Assembly (NCBI RefSeq): GCF_029869545.1
Contig: NZ_JARWQD010000276.1
Location: 1-39,994, forward strand
Length of the DNA stretch: 39,994 nucleotides
Reading direction: 5' to 3'
Source: Nocardia wallacei
Lineage (GTDB): Bacteria > Actinomycetota > Actinomycetes > Mycobacteriales > Mycobacteriaceae
A model generated the notes under the pieces. The model did no database searches. It was not told the origin of the DNA and saw only the letters and a program-made list of their open reading frames with translations. The translations under genes and the position numbers were made by a program. Positions 8,560 through 16,332 of the stretch are shown piece by piece. Numbering within the stretch: the first letter of the stretch is position 1; each line of letters starts with the position of its first letter.

Positions 8560-9633
8560 TTACCTGGGCTGGGCGGGTTTTGCGGGGGTGCCCGCGACCT
8601 CGACCGGGGAGGCCGGGGTGCCGTGGGTGGTGGGTTGGGGGGCCTGGCGGTCGGCGGCGAGTAGGCCCGCCACGGTGGCGCCCAGGGTCGCGGTGACCGC
8701 CAGGGCCGCGACCACCTTGCGGCGGGAGACCGGGGAGGAACCGTCCGGGCGCGGGGCCGTCGTGGCGAAGCGGATCCCGCGGACCCGGCGCGCGGACGGC
8801 ATCTGCGTGGCCATGAGCACGGCGCCGCGGGCCGAAACGTATTCGGGCTCAGGGTCGTAGATCACCGGCAGGCCCAGCAGCTGCTCCAGCGATTCGCGAA
8901 TGCCCGGGTTGCGGGTGCAGCCGCCCAGCAGCGCCAGCGCCTGCGCGCGCACGCCCGTCTCCTCCATCTGCTGCCGCACGAACGACACCGAATGGTGGAT
9001 ACCGGCCGCCACCAGGTCGCTGAAATCGCTGCGGGTGAACACCATTCGGTTACCCGTCAGCGGATCGGTTGTGGTCAGCACCGGGGTCGTGGTCAGCGCC
9101 TCCTTGTAGGCGCGGCTGGTCGGCTTGTCGATCATCACCCCGCCGTGCGCCAGCCGCCAGCGCAGCAGCGCGTCGTGGCCGTCGCCGCCGAGCACCGTGC
9201 TGCGCCGCGCGGCCAGGATGGCGTCGGTGCGGCAGTCGGCACCGGTCACGGTGAGTCCCGAGGCGCCCAGGTCGTAGAGGACCACGGCGCCCTCGTCCGG
9301 TAGCTGGCCACTGAACCGCAGGTAGCGCAGCTGTGCGATCGGTTCGTCGACGATGGTGAGGCGGCTGCGTCCGGCCGTGGCGCGGATCGCGTCGGCGTGC
9401 ACGGCGCTGCGGGAGGTGACCGCGATGCCGGTGATGAACTCGTCGCGGCGGGCCGCCGACTCGCGCATCAGGCGAATGGCCTGGAAGACCGGCTCCTCGA
9501 CGCCGCCACCGGCCCGGCGCGGCACCGTGCAGCGGTCGATGGGCGGCAGATGTGGCTGATCGGAGTGAGTGAGCATCGCGCGTGCGCCTCCAGCGCCCGC
9601 CGACACCCCCAGGACCAGCACCATGGCCTCCAT
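8560..9633 (-). CDS. Hsp70-like ATPase with C-terminal membrane anchor
   Basis: The 357-residue protein has the actin/Hsp70 ATPase layout without a peptide-binding domain. A degenerate phosphate-1 segment (LGVSAGAGGARAML) is followed by DEPIAQLRYLRF, the phosphate-2-like VLYDLGASGLTVTG, GGDGHDALLRWRL, and the adenosine-motif-like ALLGGCTRNPGIRESLEQLLG. A hydrophobic segment near 307-327 (VVAALAVTATLGATVAGLLAA) follows Arg/Lys residues and precedes a 30-residue Pro/Thr-rich tail, suggesting a single membrane anchor with the ATPase domain in the cytoplasm. ATG 9633 is chosen for the AAAGG upstream. Similar Hsp70-like membrane proteins recur in Nocardia and Rhodococcus; their clients are unknown to me. 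It follows the MarR gene on the same strand by 73 bases. Confidence 0.75.
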   Translation of the reverse strand: MEAMVLVLGVSAGAGGARAMLTHSDQPHLPPIDRCTVPRRAGGGVEEPVFQAIRLMRESAARRDEFITGIAVTSRSAVHADAIRATAGRSRLTIVDEPIAQLRYLRFSGQLPDEGAVVLYDLGASGLTVTGADCRTDAILAARRSTVLGGDGHDALLRWRLAHGGVMIDKPTSRAYKEALTTTPVLTTTDPLTGNRMVFTRSDFSDLVAAGIHHSVSFVRQQMEETGVRAQALALLGGCTRNPGIRESLEQLLGLPVIYDPEPEYVSARGAVLMATQMPSARRVRGIRFATTAPRPDGSSPVSRRKVVAALAVTATLGATVAGLLAADRQAPQPTTHGTPASPVEVAGTPAKPAQPR

Positions 9634-9706
9634 GGTGGACCTTTTGCGCGCCGATGTGAAGACGGGGCCCGGAATGTCGCTGGCAGGATGCTGAACGGTT
9701 ATCGCA

Positions 9707-10243
9707 TCATGCCCAGCGGGTCGGCGTGTCGCCCGTGTCGAAATCACCGGCCGAGCGCCGGAACTCCGCCAGCAGTTGCAGCAGCAACTGCAGCCGGTCC
9801 GGTGCCAGACCCGGGAGGGCGAAGACCCGCTCGTTCAGTTCGCGGGTCGCCTCCGCCACCAGCGCGCGACCGGCGTCGGTGATCTCGATCAAGGTTGCTC
9901 GACGGTCGCTGGGATGCGGTACGCGCTTGACCAGATGGGCCGCTTCCAATCGGTCAACCGTATTGGTGACGCTGGTCGGATGCACCTGCAGCCGCGCGCT
10001 GGCCATCGCCATAGGCAGCGCCCCGGTCCTGCTGAAACTCAGCAGCATCAGCAGTTCGTAGCGCGAGAACGTCAGCCCCGACGGTCGCAGCGCCTCGTCC
10101 ACCCGCGCCATCACGATCTGCTGCGCCCGCACCAGCGACGTCACCGCCGCCATTCCGTCCGCGACATCGCCCCAGCCATGGGCGGTCCACTGTCGGTGGG
10201 CCTCCTCGATGGGATCCAGGGGGAGCGGGCGCGGTACAGCCAT
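9707..10243 (-). CDS. MarR-family transcriptional regulator
   Basis: The 178-residue protein has the MarR winged helix: GLTFSRYELLMLLSFSRTGALPMAMASARLQVHPTSVTNTVDRLEAAHLVKRVPHPSDRRATLIEITDAGRALV, quoted here only in outline as recognition helix (VHPTSVTNTVDRLE) and wing (PSDRRATLIEIT). Such proteins bind palindromic operators as dimers and often respond to small phenolic or lipid ligands. The target is unknown; the nearest candidate is the Hsp70-like gene 73 bases downstream on the same strand. No ligand can be inferred. Confidence 0.9.
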   Translation of the reverse strand: MAVPRPLPLDPIEEAHRQWTAHGWGDVADGMAAVTSLVRAQQIVMARVDEALRPSGLTFSRYELLMLLSFSRTGALPMAMASARLQVHPTSVTNTVDRLEAAHLVKRVPHPSDRRATLIEITDAGRALVAEATRELNERVFALPGLAPDRLQLLLQLLAEFRRSAGDFDTGDTPTRWA

Positions 10244-10338
10244 ACGCAGAGTTTAGGGGCTGTGCGGGACGACCGTTCCGATCATGGTGAGGCCAATCGT
10301 GGGCATTCCGGGTCCGGCCGCGCATCATCGATCTCGAT

Positions 10339-10409
10339 GCGGGTGTGCCTGAGTGGTTAGGGGGCGGTCTGCAAAACCGTGTACGCGGGTTCGATTCCCG
10401 CCACTCGCT
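10339..10409 (+). tRNA. tRNA-Cys (GCA)
   Basis: Acceptor arms GCGGGTG and CACTCGC pair with one G-T. The anticodon stem GCGGT/ACCGT encloses loop CTGCAAA, giving anticodon GCA. The T arm GCGGG-TTCGATT-CCCGC is perfect. The discriminator is T73, the identity base of tRNA-Cys. Length is 71 bases and CCA is not encoded. It stands alone rather than in the Gly-Cys-Val cluster usual in mycobacteria. Confidence 0.93.
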
Positions 10410-10444
10410 CTGTACCTTCGGCGCCGCGTAGCGGAGGGCCCGGC

Positions 10445-11863
10445 CTACGACAGGCCCGAAAAATCGCGTAGGACAACGTGATTGCGGTCTGTTGTGGTGC
10501 CGAGGGTGTATTCGGGGAGCAGGCCCAGGTATTCGGAGCGGGTGCGGGTGCTCCAGCGGCGGGAGGCTTCGGTGCGGGTTTTGTAGAAGGTGGCCATGTA
10601 GCCGCCCTCGTAGAGGCGGATCAGGGTGTAGCCGCCGGGGTATTCCTTGACCGCGGCCACCTCCAGGAACTCCACATGCAGCGGGAGGTCCGCGGGGCTG
10701 CGCCGGTTGCGGTGGGTGTGGCCGCTGTGGTGCAGGAAGACGCCGGGGGCGGACCGGTACAGCGTCTGCAGTTCGGTGGCGTCGGGGCGGTTCAGCACGA
10801 AACCCGGTCCGGCGATATTGGATACGGCCGAATCCAGGGTGACGGGGTGGTGGCCGAATACCAGCGTCGGCCGGTCCGGATCCGCGCGCAGCAGCTCGCG
10901 CACGCGGTCGAACTGCGCCCGGTCGATGCTGCCGCCCGAGGCGTCCGGTTCGGTGGTGTCGAGGCCCAGCAGGCGCAGGCCCCCTACCCGGTGGTCGATC
11001 ACATCGCCTCGGGCGGTGAAGGATTCGCCCCAGCAGTCGTGGTGTGCGGCATCGGCCACCGCCGGGCACCCGCCGTACTCCGCGCCGGTGTGCGGGCGGT
11101 CGTGATTGCCGCGGGCGGCGAACCAGTCGCGGCCCGCGACGCCCCATTTGTCCAAATAGGTTCGGACGCCACGGGTTTGGTCGGGGGTCGCCTCGGCGGT
11201 CAGGTCACCGGCCAGGATCAGATGGTCGGCGCCGCGGTCGGGGCGGCGCAGATCGTCGAGCACGGCGGCCAGCATCACCTCCGGATACGGCGCCAACCCG
11301 GGCTCCTGTCGTGCCCCCGGCGGCAGGTCGGCCGCGATCAGCCCGCTCACCTCCTCGCCGAAATGCACGTCGTTGCACAGGGCGACGGTGCGCAGCAGAC
11401 GGCCGGGCGGTGGCACCAAAGTCGTGAATTCCCCGGTGCATTCGGGGCTGCCGGGCATCCGGGTCGCGACATTGAGCGCGGGCGCGGCACGCACGCCGTC
11501 GGACCATGCCTCGAACCGATAGGTCCGGCCCGGCTCCAAACCATCGATCTCGGCATAGTGGAACGGGGTGCGTTGCGAACCGTCGGGGAAGTGCGTGGCC
11601 CCGGGAGTCCGTGAATCCGCCGGTGCGAGCCGGACTTCCGTATCCGCCGCCACCGGAGTCGGGGTGCCGCCCGCGCCGGGCGCCAGCGTGGTCCAGGTCA
11701 GCGCCACCGACGTGTCGGTGACGGTGACCACCTCGAGGTCGGTGGCGATCATCGAATTCGCCTGTGCGCGAGCAGGTCCCGGAGGGATCGGTAGCAGCGG
11801 CACCGCGGCGGCGAGCCCGAGTGTCCGCAGCACGCGGCGCCGGTTCGGTCCGCAGCAGCTCAT
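10445..11863 (-). CDS. Tat-exported metallophosphoesterase
   Basis: The 472-residue protein begins with a twin-arginine signal (NRRRVLRTLGLAAAVPLLP) and a likely ARA-QA cleavage near residue 33. Residues about 40-150 form a fibronectin/purple-acid-phosphatase-like beta domain. The calcineurin-type metal site follows: DVH (165-167), AGDLTAE (218-224), RGNHDRP (251-257), FGHHPV (336-341) and SGHTHRN (380-386), so all five metal-binding blocks are intact. It should hydrolyse phosphate esters outside the membrane after folding with metals in the cytoplasm; the substrate is unknown. It converges on the tRNA-Cys and lies 53 bases downstream of the Pro-rich membrane protein gene on the same strand. 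Confidence 0.88.
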   Translation of the reverse strand: MSCCGPNRRRVLRTLGLAAAVPLLPIPPGPARAQANSMIATDLEVVTVTDTSVALTWTTLAPGAGGTPTPVAADTEVRLAPADSRTPGATHFPDGSQRTPFHYAEIDGLEPGRTYRFEAWSDGVRAAPALNVATRMPGSPECTGEFTTLVPPPGRLLRTVALCNDVHFGEEVSGLIAADLPPGARQEPGLAPYPEVMLAAVLDDLRRPDRGADHLILAGDLTAEATPDQTRGVRTYLDKWGVAGRDWFAARGNHDRPHTGAEYGGCPAVADAAHHDCWGESFTARGDVIDHRVGGLRLLGLDTTEPDASGGSIDRAQFDRVRELLRADPDRPTLVFGHHPVTLDSAVSNIAGPGFVLNRPDATELQTLYRSAPGVFLHHSGHTHRNRRSPADLPLHVEFLEVAAVKEYPGGYTLIRLYEGGYMATFYKTRTEASRRWSTRTRSEYLGLLPEYTLGTTTDRNHVVLRDFSGLS

Positions 11864-11916
11864 CGCTCACCCGCGCTCTCGCCGTTGGTGCACCCGTCTC
11901 GGCGACGGTAGCAGGG

Positions 11917-12525
11917 CTACTGGCCGACGGCCGTGCACACCTTCCACTCGCCGTCTTCCTTGCGCAGCTGCTCGGTGGTCGTCTCGGCGGCGTCGAGCTG
12001 ATCGCCGGACATCGACACGTCCAGCGTGCCGCGCACCTGCGCGGTGGCCCGGTCGCCGGTCACCGAGATGTCGTCGATCGTGTCGATATGCGCGGAGAAC
12101 GTGGTGCTGCCGATCGCGGCGCGCTCGTCGTCGGGCAACGCGGCGTACTCGGCGCGGTCCTGACGGCACGACTTGGCCATGGCGGCCTCGGCGCCGTCGG
12201 CGTCCAGCGTGCGGTAGAAATCGCGGATCGCGACCTCGATCTTCTTCTCGTCGGAGGCGAGCGGCCCGATGCCCTGGCTGGTCAGCACCACGGCCGTCGC
12301 GGCGCCCGTACCGGCCACGGCCATCACCACCAGCACCAGGCTCACGATCACCGCGGTGTGGCGCTTGCGCGGTGGCGGTGCGATATACGGCTGCTGTGCG
12401 GGGCCGTCCGCCGCCGGATAACCGTCCGGCGGATAGTAGCTCGGCGGCTGGTATTCCGAATAGCCGTGTGGTTGCTGTGGCTGGGGTCGTGGCTCGGACG
12501 ACTCCGCACCGGGTGGATAGGTCAT
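11917..12525 (-). CDS. Pro-rich single-pass membrane protein, NTF2-like outer domain
   Basis: The 202-residue protein has a Pro/Gln/Tyr-rich cytoplasmic segment (1-52), the basic stop RKRH, one membrane helix (about 57-80), and an outer domain of about 115 residues. The outer part (KKIEVAIRDFYRTLDADG ... EDGEWKVCTAVGQ) looks like the DUF4878/NTF2-like fold common in mycobacterial and Nocardia membrane proteins, with two cysteines that could pair. No catalytic motif is visible. ATG 12525 is preceded by GGGAG. It is divergent from the solute-binding lipoprotein gene across 67 bases, so the two may share a control region. Confidence 0.78.
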   Translation of the reverse strand: MTYPPGAESSEPRPQPQQPHGYSEYQPPSYYPPDGYPAADGPAQQPYIAPPPRKRHTAVIVSLVLVVMAVAGTGAATAVVLTSQGIGPLASDEKKIEVAIRDFYRTLDADGAEAAMAKSCRQDRAEYAALPDDERAAIGSTTFSAHIDTIDDISVTGDRATAQVRGTLDVSMSGDQLDAAETTTEQLRKEDGEWKVCTAVGQ

Positions 12526-12592
12526 GGCGCTCCCGTCATATACCCGCCGGTCTCATCGGCACATTACGGCAAATCGGGTACGGTGGGCCGTC

Positions 12593-13615
12593 ATGATGTC
12601 GGCCCGTTGGAAATTGCTCACCGGTGCGATCGCGGCGCTCGGGGTATTGGCGGCGACCACCGCATGTTCGGGCCCGCCCGCCGACGACAACGAGATCCTC
12701 GTCTACAACGCCCAGTACGAGCCGTTGACCAGGCAGTGGGTGGAGGAGTTCACCCGGGAGACCGGTATCAGGGTCACGCTGCGCAACGGTGACGACATCG
12801 ATCTGGCCCGCCAGGTCGTCGCCGAGGACGCGGCGTCCCCGGCCGATGTGTTGCTCACCGAGCACGCCCCGGCCATGGCGATGGTCGAGCACGCCGGGCT
12901 GTTCGCCGCCCTCGAGCCCGAAACCCTGGCGCAGGTACCCGAGCAGTACCGCCCGTCGGCGGGTACCTGGATCGGAACCGGCGCTCACGCAACGGTTTTC
13001 GACTACAACCCCGCCGAGCTGCCCGCCGAAGGGCTGCCCGCGTCGCTGCTGGATCTGCAGCAGCCGCAGTGGCGGGGCCGCTGGACCGTCGCGACCGCGG
13101 GCGCGGACTTCCAGGCGCTGGTGGCCGGGCTGCTGGCACTGCGGGGCGAACAGGACACCGTCGCCTGGCTGCGCGGGATGAAGGACAACGCGGTGTCGTC
13201 GGGGAACGCCGTCGCGGCGATGCGGCGCGTCGACAGCGGTCAGGTCGGCGGCGGCGTCGTCTGTTCCGGCGACTGGTATCGCGACCAGGCCGGAACCAGG
13301 GAGAACAGCGGCAACACCGCGCTGCACTACTTCCGGAACCAGGATCCGGGCGCCTTCGTTTCGATATCCGGTGCGGGCGTGCTGAAATCGAGCGAGAAGT
13401 CGGCGGCGGCGCAGCGGTTCGTCCGGTTCATTACCGGCCGGACCGGTCAGGAGGTGCTGGTGCGGGGCGACTCGATGGCCTATCCGGTCGGGGCCGGGGT
13501 GTCCGCGAACCCGGTGCTGCCACCGCTGGACAGCCTGCAGGCGCCGCGCATCGATCCGAACGCATTGGACGCCGAGCAGGTGATCCGGCTGACGGCGGAG
13601 GCGGGCCTGCAGTAG
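12593..13615 (+). CDS. Iron-type ABC transporter substrate-binding lipoprotein
   Basis: This is a 340-residue extracellular solute-binding protein of the Fbp/AfuA (ferric iron) type. The N-terminus is a lipoprotein signal ending AATTAC-S with C25 as the lipid-attachment cysteine. The mature part starts with the family pattern ILVYNAQYEPLTRQWVEEFTRETGI, and contains ASPADVLLTEHAPAM and GDWYRDQ near the expected metal-site tyrosines. ATG 12593 or 12596 is chosen over the open frame to 12524 because only these begin a signal peptide. No permease or ATPase gene is adjacent, so its transporter must be encoded elsewhere. The substrate is inferred from fold resemblance and is uncertain. Confidence 0.8.
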   Translation: MMSARWKLLTGAIAALGVLAATTACSGPPADDNEILVYNAQYEPLTRQWVEEFTRETGIRVTLRNGDDIDLARQVVAEDAASPADVLLTEHAPAMAMVEHAGLFAALEPETLAQVPEQYRPSAGTWIGTGAHATVFDYNPAELPAEGLPASLLDLQQPQWRGRWTVATAGADFQALVAGLLALRGEQDTVAWLRGMKDNAVSSGNAVAAMRRVDSGQVGGGVVCSGDWYRDQAGTRENSGNTALHYFRNQDPGAFVSISGAGVLKSSEKSAAAQRFVRFITGRTGQEVLVRGDSMAYPVGAGVSANPVLPPLDSLQAPRIDPNALDAEQVIRLTAEAGLQ

Positions 13616-13618
13616 CGG

Positions 13619-14188
13619 CTACGCCTCGAGCAGCCGCACCGCCATGTCCTGCACCGAGCGGGTGAATCGGCGCGGATCGTCCGGCGTGGACACCGAGCGC
13701 ACGAGGTCGCCGTCGAAGGCGGCCAGCAGGGCGTGGGCCACGAAATCGGCATCCAGGCCGGGCTGTTCCGCGGCGTACAGGCCCGCCAGGTGGCGGTGCC
13801 AGAACCGGTAGCTGGGATCGTCGAATTTGTCTGCGGCGCAGGCCTGTTCGTGCGCGGCCAGCAGGACGGCATTGCCCTCGGCGATGGCGCCGAGGGCGTC
13901 GAGGAACGCGAGCAGCCGCGCCCGCGCGGGGGCGCCCGGGCCCAGCGGCGGCGGGCCGGACGAGACCGCCTCGCGCAGTTCCCGGGACCGCTCCTCGAGC
14001 AGCGCCTGCAGCAGTCCGGCGCGGCTGCCGAAGCGGCGGAACACGGTGCCCTTGCCGACACCGGCGAGCGCGGCGACGCGGTCCAGCGACACCCGGTCGC
14101 CGCCCCCCTCCGTCAGCAATTGCTCGGTGGCCCGCAGTACCGCGTGCCGATTGCGGGCCGCGTCGGCGCGTTCGCGCTGCTCGGGCAT
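13619..14188 (-). CDS. TetR-family repressor
   Basis: The 189-residue protein has an N-terminal TetR helix-turn-helix (DRVSLDRVAALAGVGKGTVFRRFGSRAGLLQALLEER). The C-terminal ligand domain is diverged, as usual. ATG 14188 is preferred because GGAGG sits six bases upstream; a GTG at 14200 would place that site inside the gene. It is divergent from the MDR oxidoreductase gene, with two matching 15-bp palindromes between them, so it probably represses both itself and that gene. Its stop lies three bases from the stop of the converging solute-binding gene. Confidence 0.92.
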   Translation of the reverse strand: MPEQRERADAARNRHAVLRATEQLLTEGGGDRVSLDRVAALAGVGKGTVFRRFGSRAGLLQALLEERSRELREAVSSGPPPLGPGAPARARLLAFLDALGAIAEGNAVLLAAHEQACAADKFDDPSYRFWHRHLAGLYAAEQPGLDADFVAHALLAAFDGDLVRSVSTPDDPRRFTRSVQDMAVRLLEA

Positions 14189-14205
14189 CGATACCTCCAC
14201 TGAAA

Positions 14206-14220
14206 CGGACTGCCGGTCCG
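14206..14220. promoter_or_regulatory. TetR operator copy 1
   Basis: CGGACTGCCGGTCCG is a near-perfect 15-bp inverted repeat lying 18 bases upstream of the TetR start. It shares 13 of 15 bases with the second copy. Location between divergent genes suggests autorepression. Confidence 0.65.
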
Positions 14221-14242
14221 AATCATGCTACCGTCGTCTAAT

Positions 14243-14257
14243 CGGACCGACGGTCCG
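14243..14257. promoter_or_regulatory. TetR operator copy 2
   Basis: CGGACCGACGGTCCG is an inverted repeat with seven-base arms around a central A, 30 bases upstream of the oxidoreductase start. Its centre is 37 bp from that of copy 1. Confidence 0.65.
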
Positions 14258-14286
14258 CTTGCTGAATTCCAGGAGGTCTCCCTGCC

Positions 14287-15207
14287 ATGCGTGCGCTCAT
14301 AGTCGATTCGGACGCTCCCGGTGCCCTGCGTCTGGGCACTGCGCCCGAGCCCGCCCCCGCGCCCGATCAGCTCGTGATCGAGGTCCGGCATTTCTCGCTC
14401 AATCGGGGCGAGGTGCTGTTCGCCGGTCGCCGACCGGACGGGACCGTGCACGGCTACGACGCCGCCGGTGTCGTCGTGCGGGCGGCCGCGGACGGATCGG
14501 GTCCGGAGGTCGGTACGCGGGTCGCGGCCTTCGGCGCGGGGGCGTGGGCGCAGCGGATGGCGGTGCATACCGGCGCGGTCGCCCGGGTGCCCGATGGCGT
14601 GGAACTCGCTGTGGCCGCGGCGATCCCGATGGCGGGGGTCACGGCGCTGCGCACGCTGCGTTCGCGCGACATCCTGGGTCGCCGGGTATTGATCACGGGC
14701 GCCGCGGGCGGGGTCGGCCGGTTCGCGGTGCAGCTCGCGGCGATGGGCGGCGCGGAGGTGATCGCGTCGGTGGGGTCGCCCGGCCGGGGCGCGGGCCTGG
14801 CCGAGTTGGGGGCGCACGAGGTCGTGATCGGGGTGGACGGCATCGATCGGCCGGTGGATCTGGTTCTCGACAACGTCGGGGGCGCGCAGCTCGCCGCGGC
14901 CTGGGAGCTGCTGGCCCCGGGCGGTTCGGTACAGAACATCGGCTGGGCGTCGAACGAGCCGACCGTCTTCGAGTCCTACTCGCTGTTCTTCGTCGGCCCC
15001 GCCAAGTCGATGAACACCTTCGGTGATGTGCGCGAGGTCGGGCCGGACCTGGCCACCCTGCTGGATTTCGTTGCGGCGGGCAGGCTTTCGGCGGAGGTGG
15101 ATTGGCGCGGGACGTGGGATCGGTTCTCGGAGGCCACCGGCGCGCTCATCGATCGCCGGATCGCGGGCAAGGCCGTGCTCGAGATCCCTACCGGCTTTCC
15201 GGGCTGA
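14287..15207 (+). CDS. Zinc-independent MDR oxidoreductase (quinone reductase type)
   Basis: This 306-residue medium-chain dehydrogenase/reductase probably reduces a quinone or alpha,beta-unsaturated carbonyl with NADPH. The N-terminal GroES-like domain shows FSLNRGEVLFAG and HGYDAAGVVV, and lacks the cysteine cluster of zinc alcohol dehydrogenases. The Rossmann motif ITGAAGGVGRFAVQLAAMGGA is intact, followed by VDLVLDNVGG. AGGAGG lies ten bases upstream of ATG 14287. Twin palindromes mark it as the likely main target of the divergent TetR, which suggests a role in detoxifying the TetR ligand. Its 3' end overlaps the converging EthD gene by 20 bases. Confidence 0.88.
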   Translation: MRALIVDSDAPGALRLGTAPEPAPAPDQLVIEVRHFSLNRGEVLFAGRRPDGTVHGYDAAGVVVRAAADGSGPEVGTRVAAFGAGAWAQRMAVHTGAVARVPDGVELAVAAAIPMAGVTALRTLRSRDILGRRVLITGAAGGVGRFAVQLAAMGGAEVIASVGSPGRGAGLAELGAHEVVIGVDGIDRPVDLVLDNVGGAQLAAAWELLAPGGSVQNIGWASNEPTVFESYSLFFVGPAKSMNTFGDVREVGPDLATLLDFVAAGRLSAEVDWRGTWDRFSEATGALIDRRIAGKAVLEIPTGFPG

Positions 15208-15868
15208 GGCGGTAGTGATAGCGGCTGGTCGGGATCACGTCGAGATCCTGACCGACCCCGAAAGCGTTGACGCTGTCCATCATTCGGCCGACGCGGCGCT
15301 GCAGCTCCGCCTCGTCGCCGCCGCTGCCCCAGAACGCGTGCCGATCGGTCATGGCGGCCATCGGAAACAGCTCCTCGACCACCGCGTCGACCCGGCGGCC
15401 CGGGGTGAGGGCGGCGACGACGGTGTTCTGCACGTAGCCGAATGTCGCCTGGGTCTCGATGGCGACGGCCGTGTGCTTGTCGTGCCAGTACCGGAGCCAG
15501 TCCGCGCGTTCCATATCCGGTGGAGTCCGTAGCAGCGCGATGTTGGACAGTGCGTCGCAGCGCGTGCCGTTCTCGGTCGGCGGCGGCGCGAGCGGCACCC
15601 GTTCCTCGACGATCCAGCCGTTGACGGCGTCGCTCACCGCGGCCAGCGCGCCGGTGACCGGATCATGGTCGGCCTCGCACCACACGCTGACGATCGCTGC
15701 CACCGGTTCGTCATAGGTCGAGTGACGCAGTTGCGCGGCTCGGACATCGGCGTCACAGAGATTGAGCTGCACGGCGTCCGCACCCGCGGCGGCCAGCCGC
15801 CCATGCAGTTCCGGCTCGCGCAAGGCGTCATCGAGGGTCGAACCCCACACTGCATACATCAGTTTCAT
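15188..15868 (-). CDS. EthD-domain protein
   Basis: This 226-residue protein appears to contain two ferredoxin-like EthD-type halves. The C-terminal half has the recognisable RADWLRYWHDKHTAVAIETQATFGYVQN pattern (WxxYWxxxHxxxA). The N-terminal half is a diverged repeat starting MKLMYAVWG. EthD proteins were first known from ether degradation, but most members have no assigned reaction. ATG 15868 has GGAG eight bases upstream. The gene converges on and overlaps the MDR oxidoreductase gene by 20 bases, so each gene's transcript is antisense to the other's 3' end. Confidence 0.82.
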   Translation of the reverse strand: MKLMYAVWGSTLDDALREPELHGRLAAAGADAVQLNLCDADVRAAQLRHSTYDEPVAAIVSVWCEADHDPVTGALAAVSDAVNGWIVEERVPLAPPPTENGTRCDALSNIALLRTPPDMERADWLRYWHDKHTAVAIETQATFGYVQNTVVAALTPGRRVDAVVEELFPMAAMTDRHAFWGSGGDEAELQRRVGRMMDSVNAFGVGQDLDVIPTSRYHYRLSPESR

Positions 15869-15930
15869 CGCGGTGACTCCCGTGTCGGCGGCAGCGTCGA
15901 CGCTAGCGCGCCCCGCACCACGCCGTATGC

Positions 15931-16015
15931 GTTTCCGGCGGCCGATCCTGGTGGGCGGGACATGGATTCGGTGGCGTTTCTGGTGGTCGGTCCTGGTGGC
16001 GGGACGAAGGTTCGG
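15931..16015 (+). repeat. Imperfect direct duplication, period 45
   Basis: Copy 1 (15931-15971) and copy 2 (15976-16015) match at about 32 of 40 aligned bases with one gap. Differences at the start are mostly C/T transitions (GTTTCCGGCGGCC against GTTTCTGGTGGTC); both share TCCTGGTGG and GCGGGAC. Confidence 0.6.
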
Positions 16016-16089
16016 TTGAGCGCGGCATGGGCCGGTTCGCCGGGCCTCGGCCGGAGCGAACCCGCCCGCGCGGCGGCAGGCCGGTGGAA

Positions 16090-16255
16090 TCAGCGGTTTG
16101 CGAGTTCGGCCAGGCGGTATGCGAGGGCCTGCCGCACCGCCGGAATGCGTGTGAGCGCACGGAGGACCGCGTTGCGCACGATGCGGGCGGGGCGCGGGCG
16201 CAGCGATACCTGAGTTCCGTCGCATGGCGAGGTGCGTGAATATTCCCCGGATCGG
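16090..16255 (-). pseudogene. Remnant resembling a protein C-terminus
   Basis: On the minus strand a frame with strong coding character reads RPARIVRNAVLRALTRIP, then a second Arg/Ala/Leu-rich helix ending AELANR, and stops at 16090-16092. Upstream it degenerates and meets an in-frame TGA near 16266 without any ATG, GTG or TTG start. Amphipathic basic C-terminal helices like this occur in actinobacterial FAD monooxygenases and hydrolases, but the family cannot be named. It is probably the tail of a gene whose body was deleted. Confidence 0.35.
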
Positions 16256-16280
16256 CGAGGGTGAGATCACAGAATCGATC

Positions 16281-16332
16281 CGGAGTAGGTTCTCCGTTTC
16301 CTGTTAGGGTTACCAACCGGAGGATTGCTCCG
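16281..16332. promoter_or_regulatory. Paired CGGAG/CTCCG inverted repeats before the MFS gene
   Basis: CGGAG-N6-CTCCG at 16281-16296 and CGGAG-N5-CTCCG at 16318-16332 flank GTTAGGGTTACC, which could hold a -10 element. They lie 30-80 bases upstream of the transporter start and may be regulator sites. The TetR downstream of the transporter is a candidate ligand. Confidence 0.35.

Noticed and set aside
8276..8860. Frame with a seven-residue VPGTTWA-like repeat
   Set aside because: The periodicity comes from the 21-bp array, the frame overlaps the 3' end of the Hsp70-like gene on the other strand, and no ribosome site is present.
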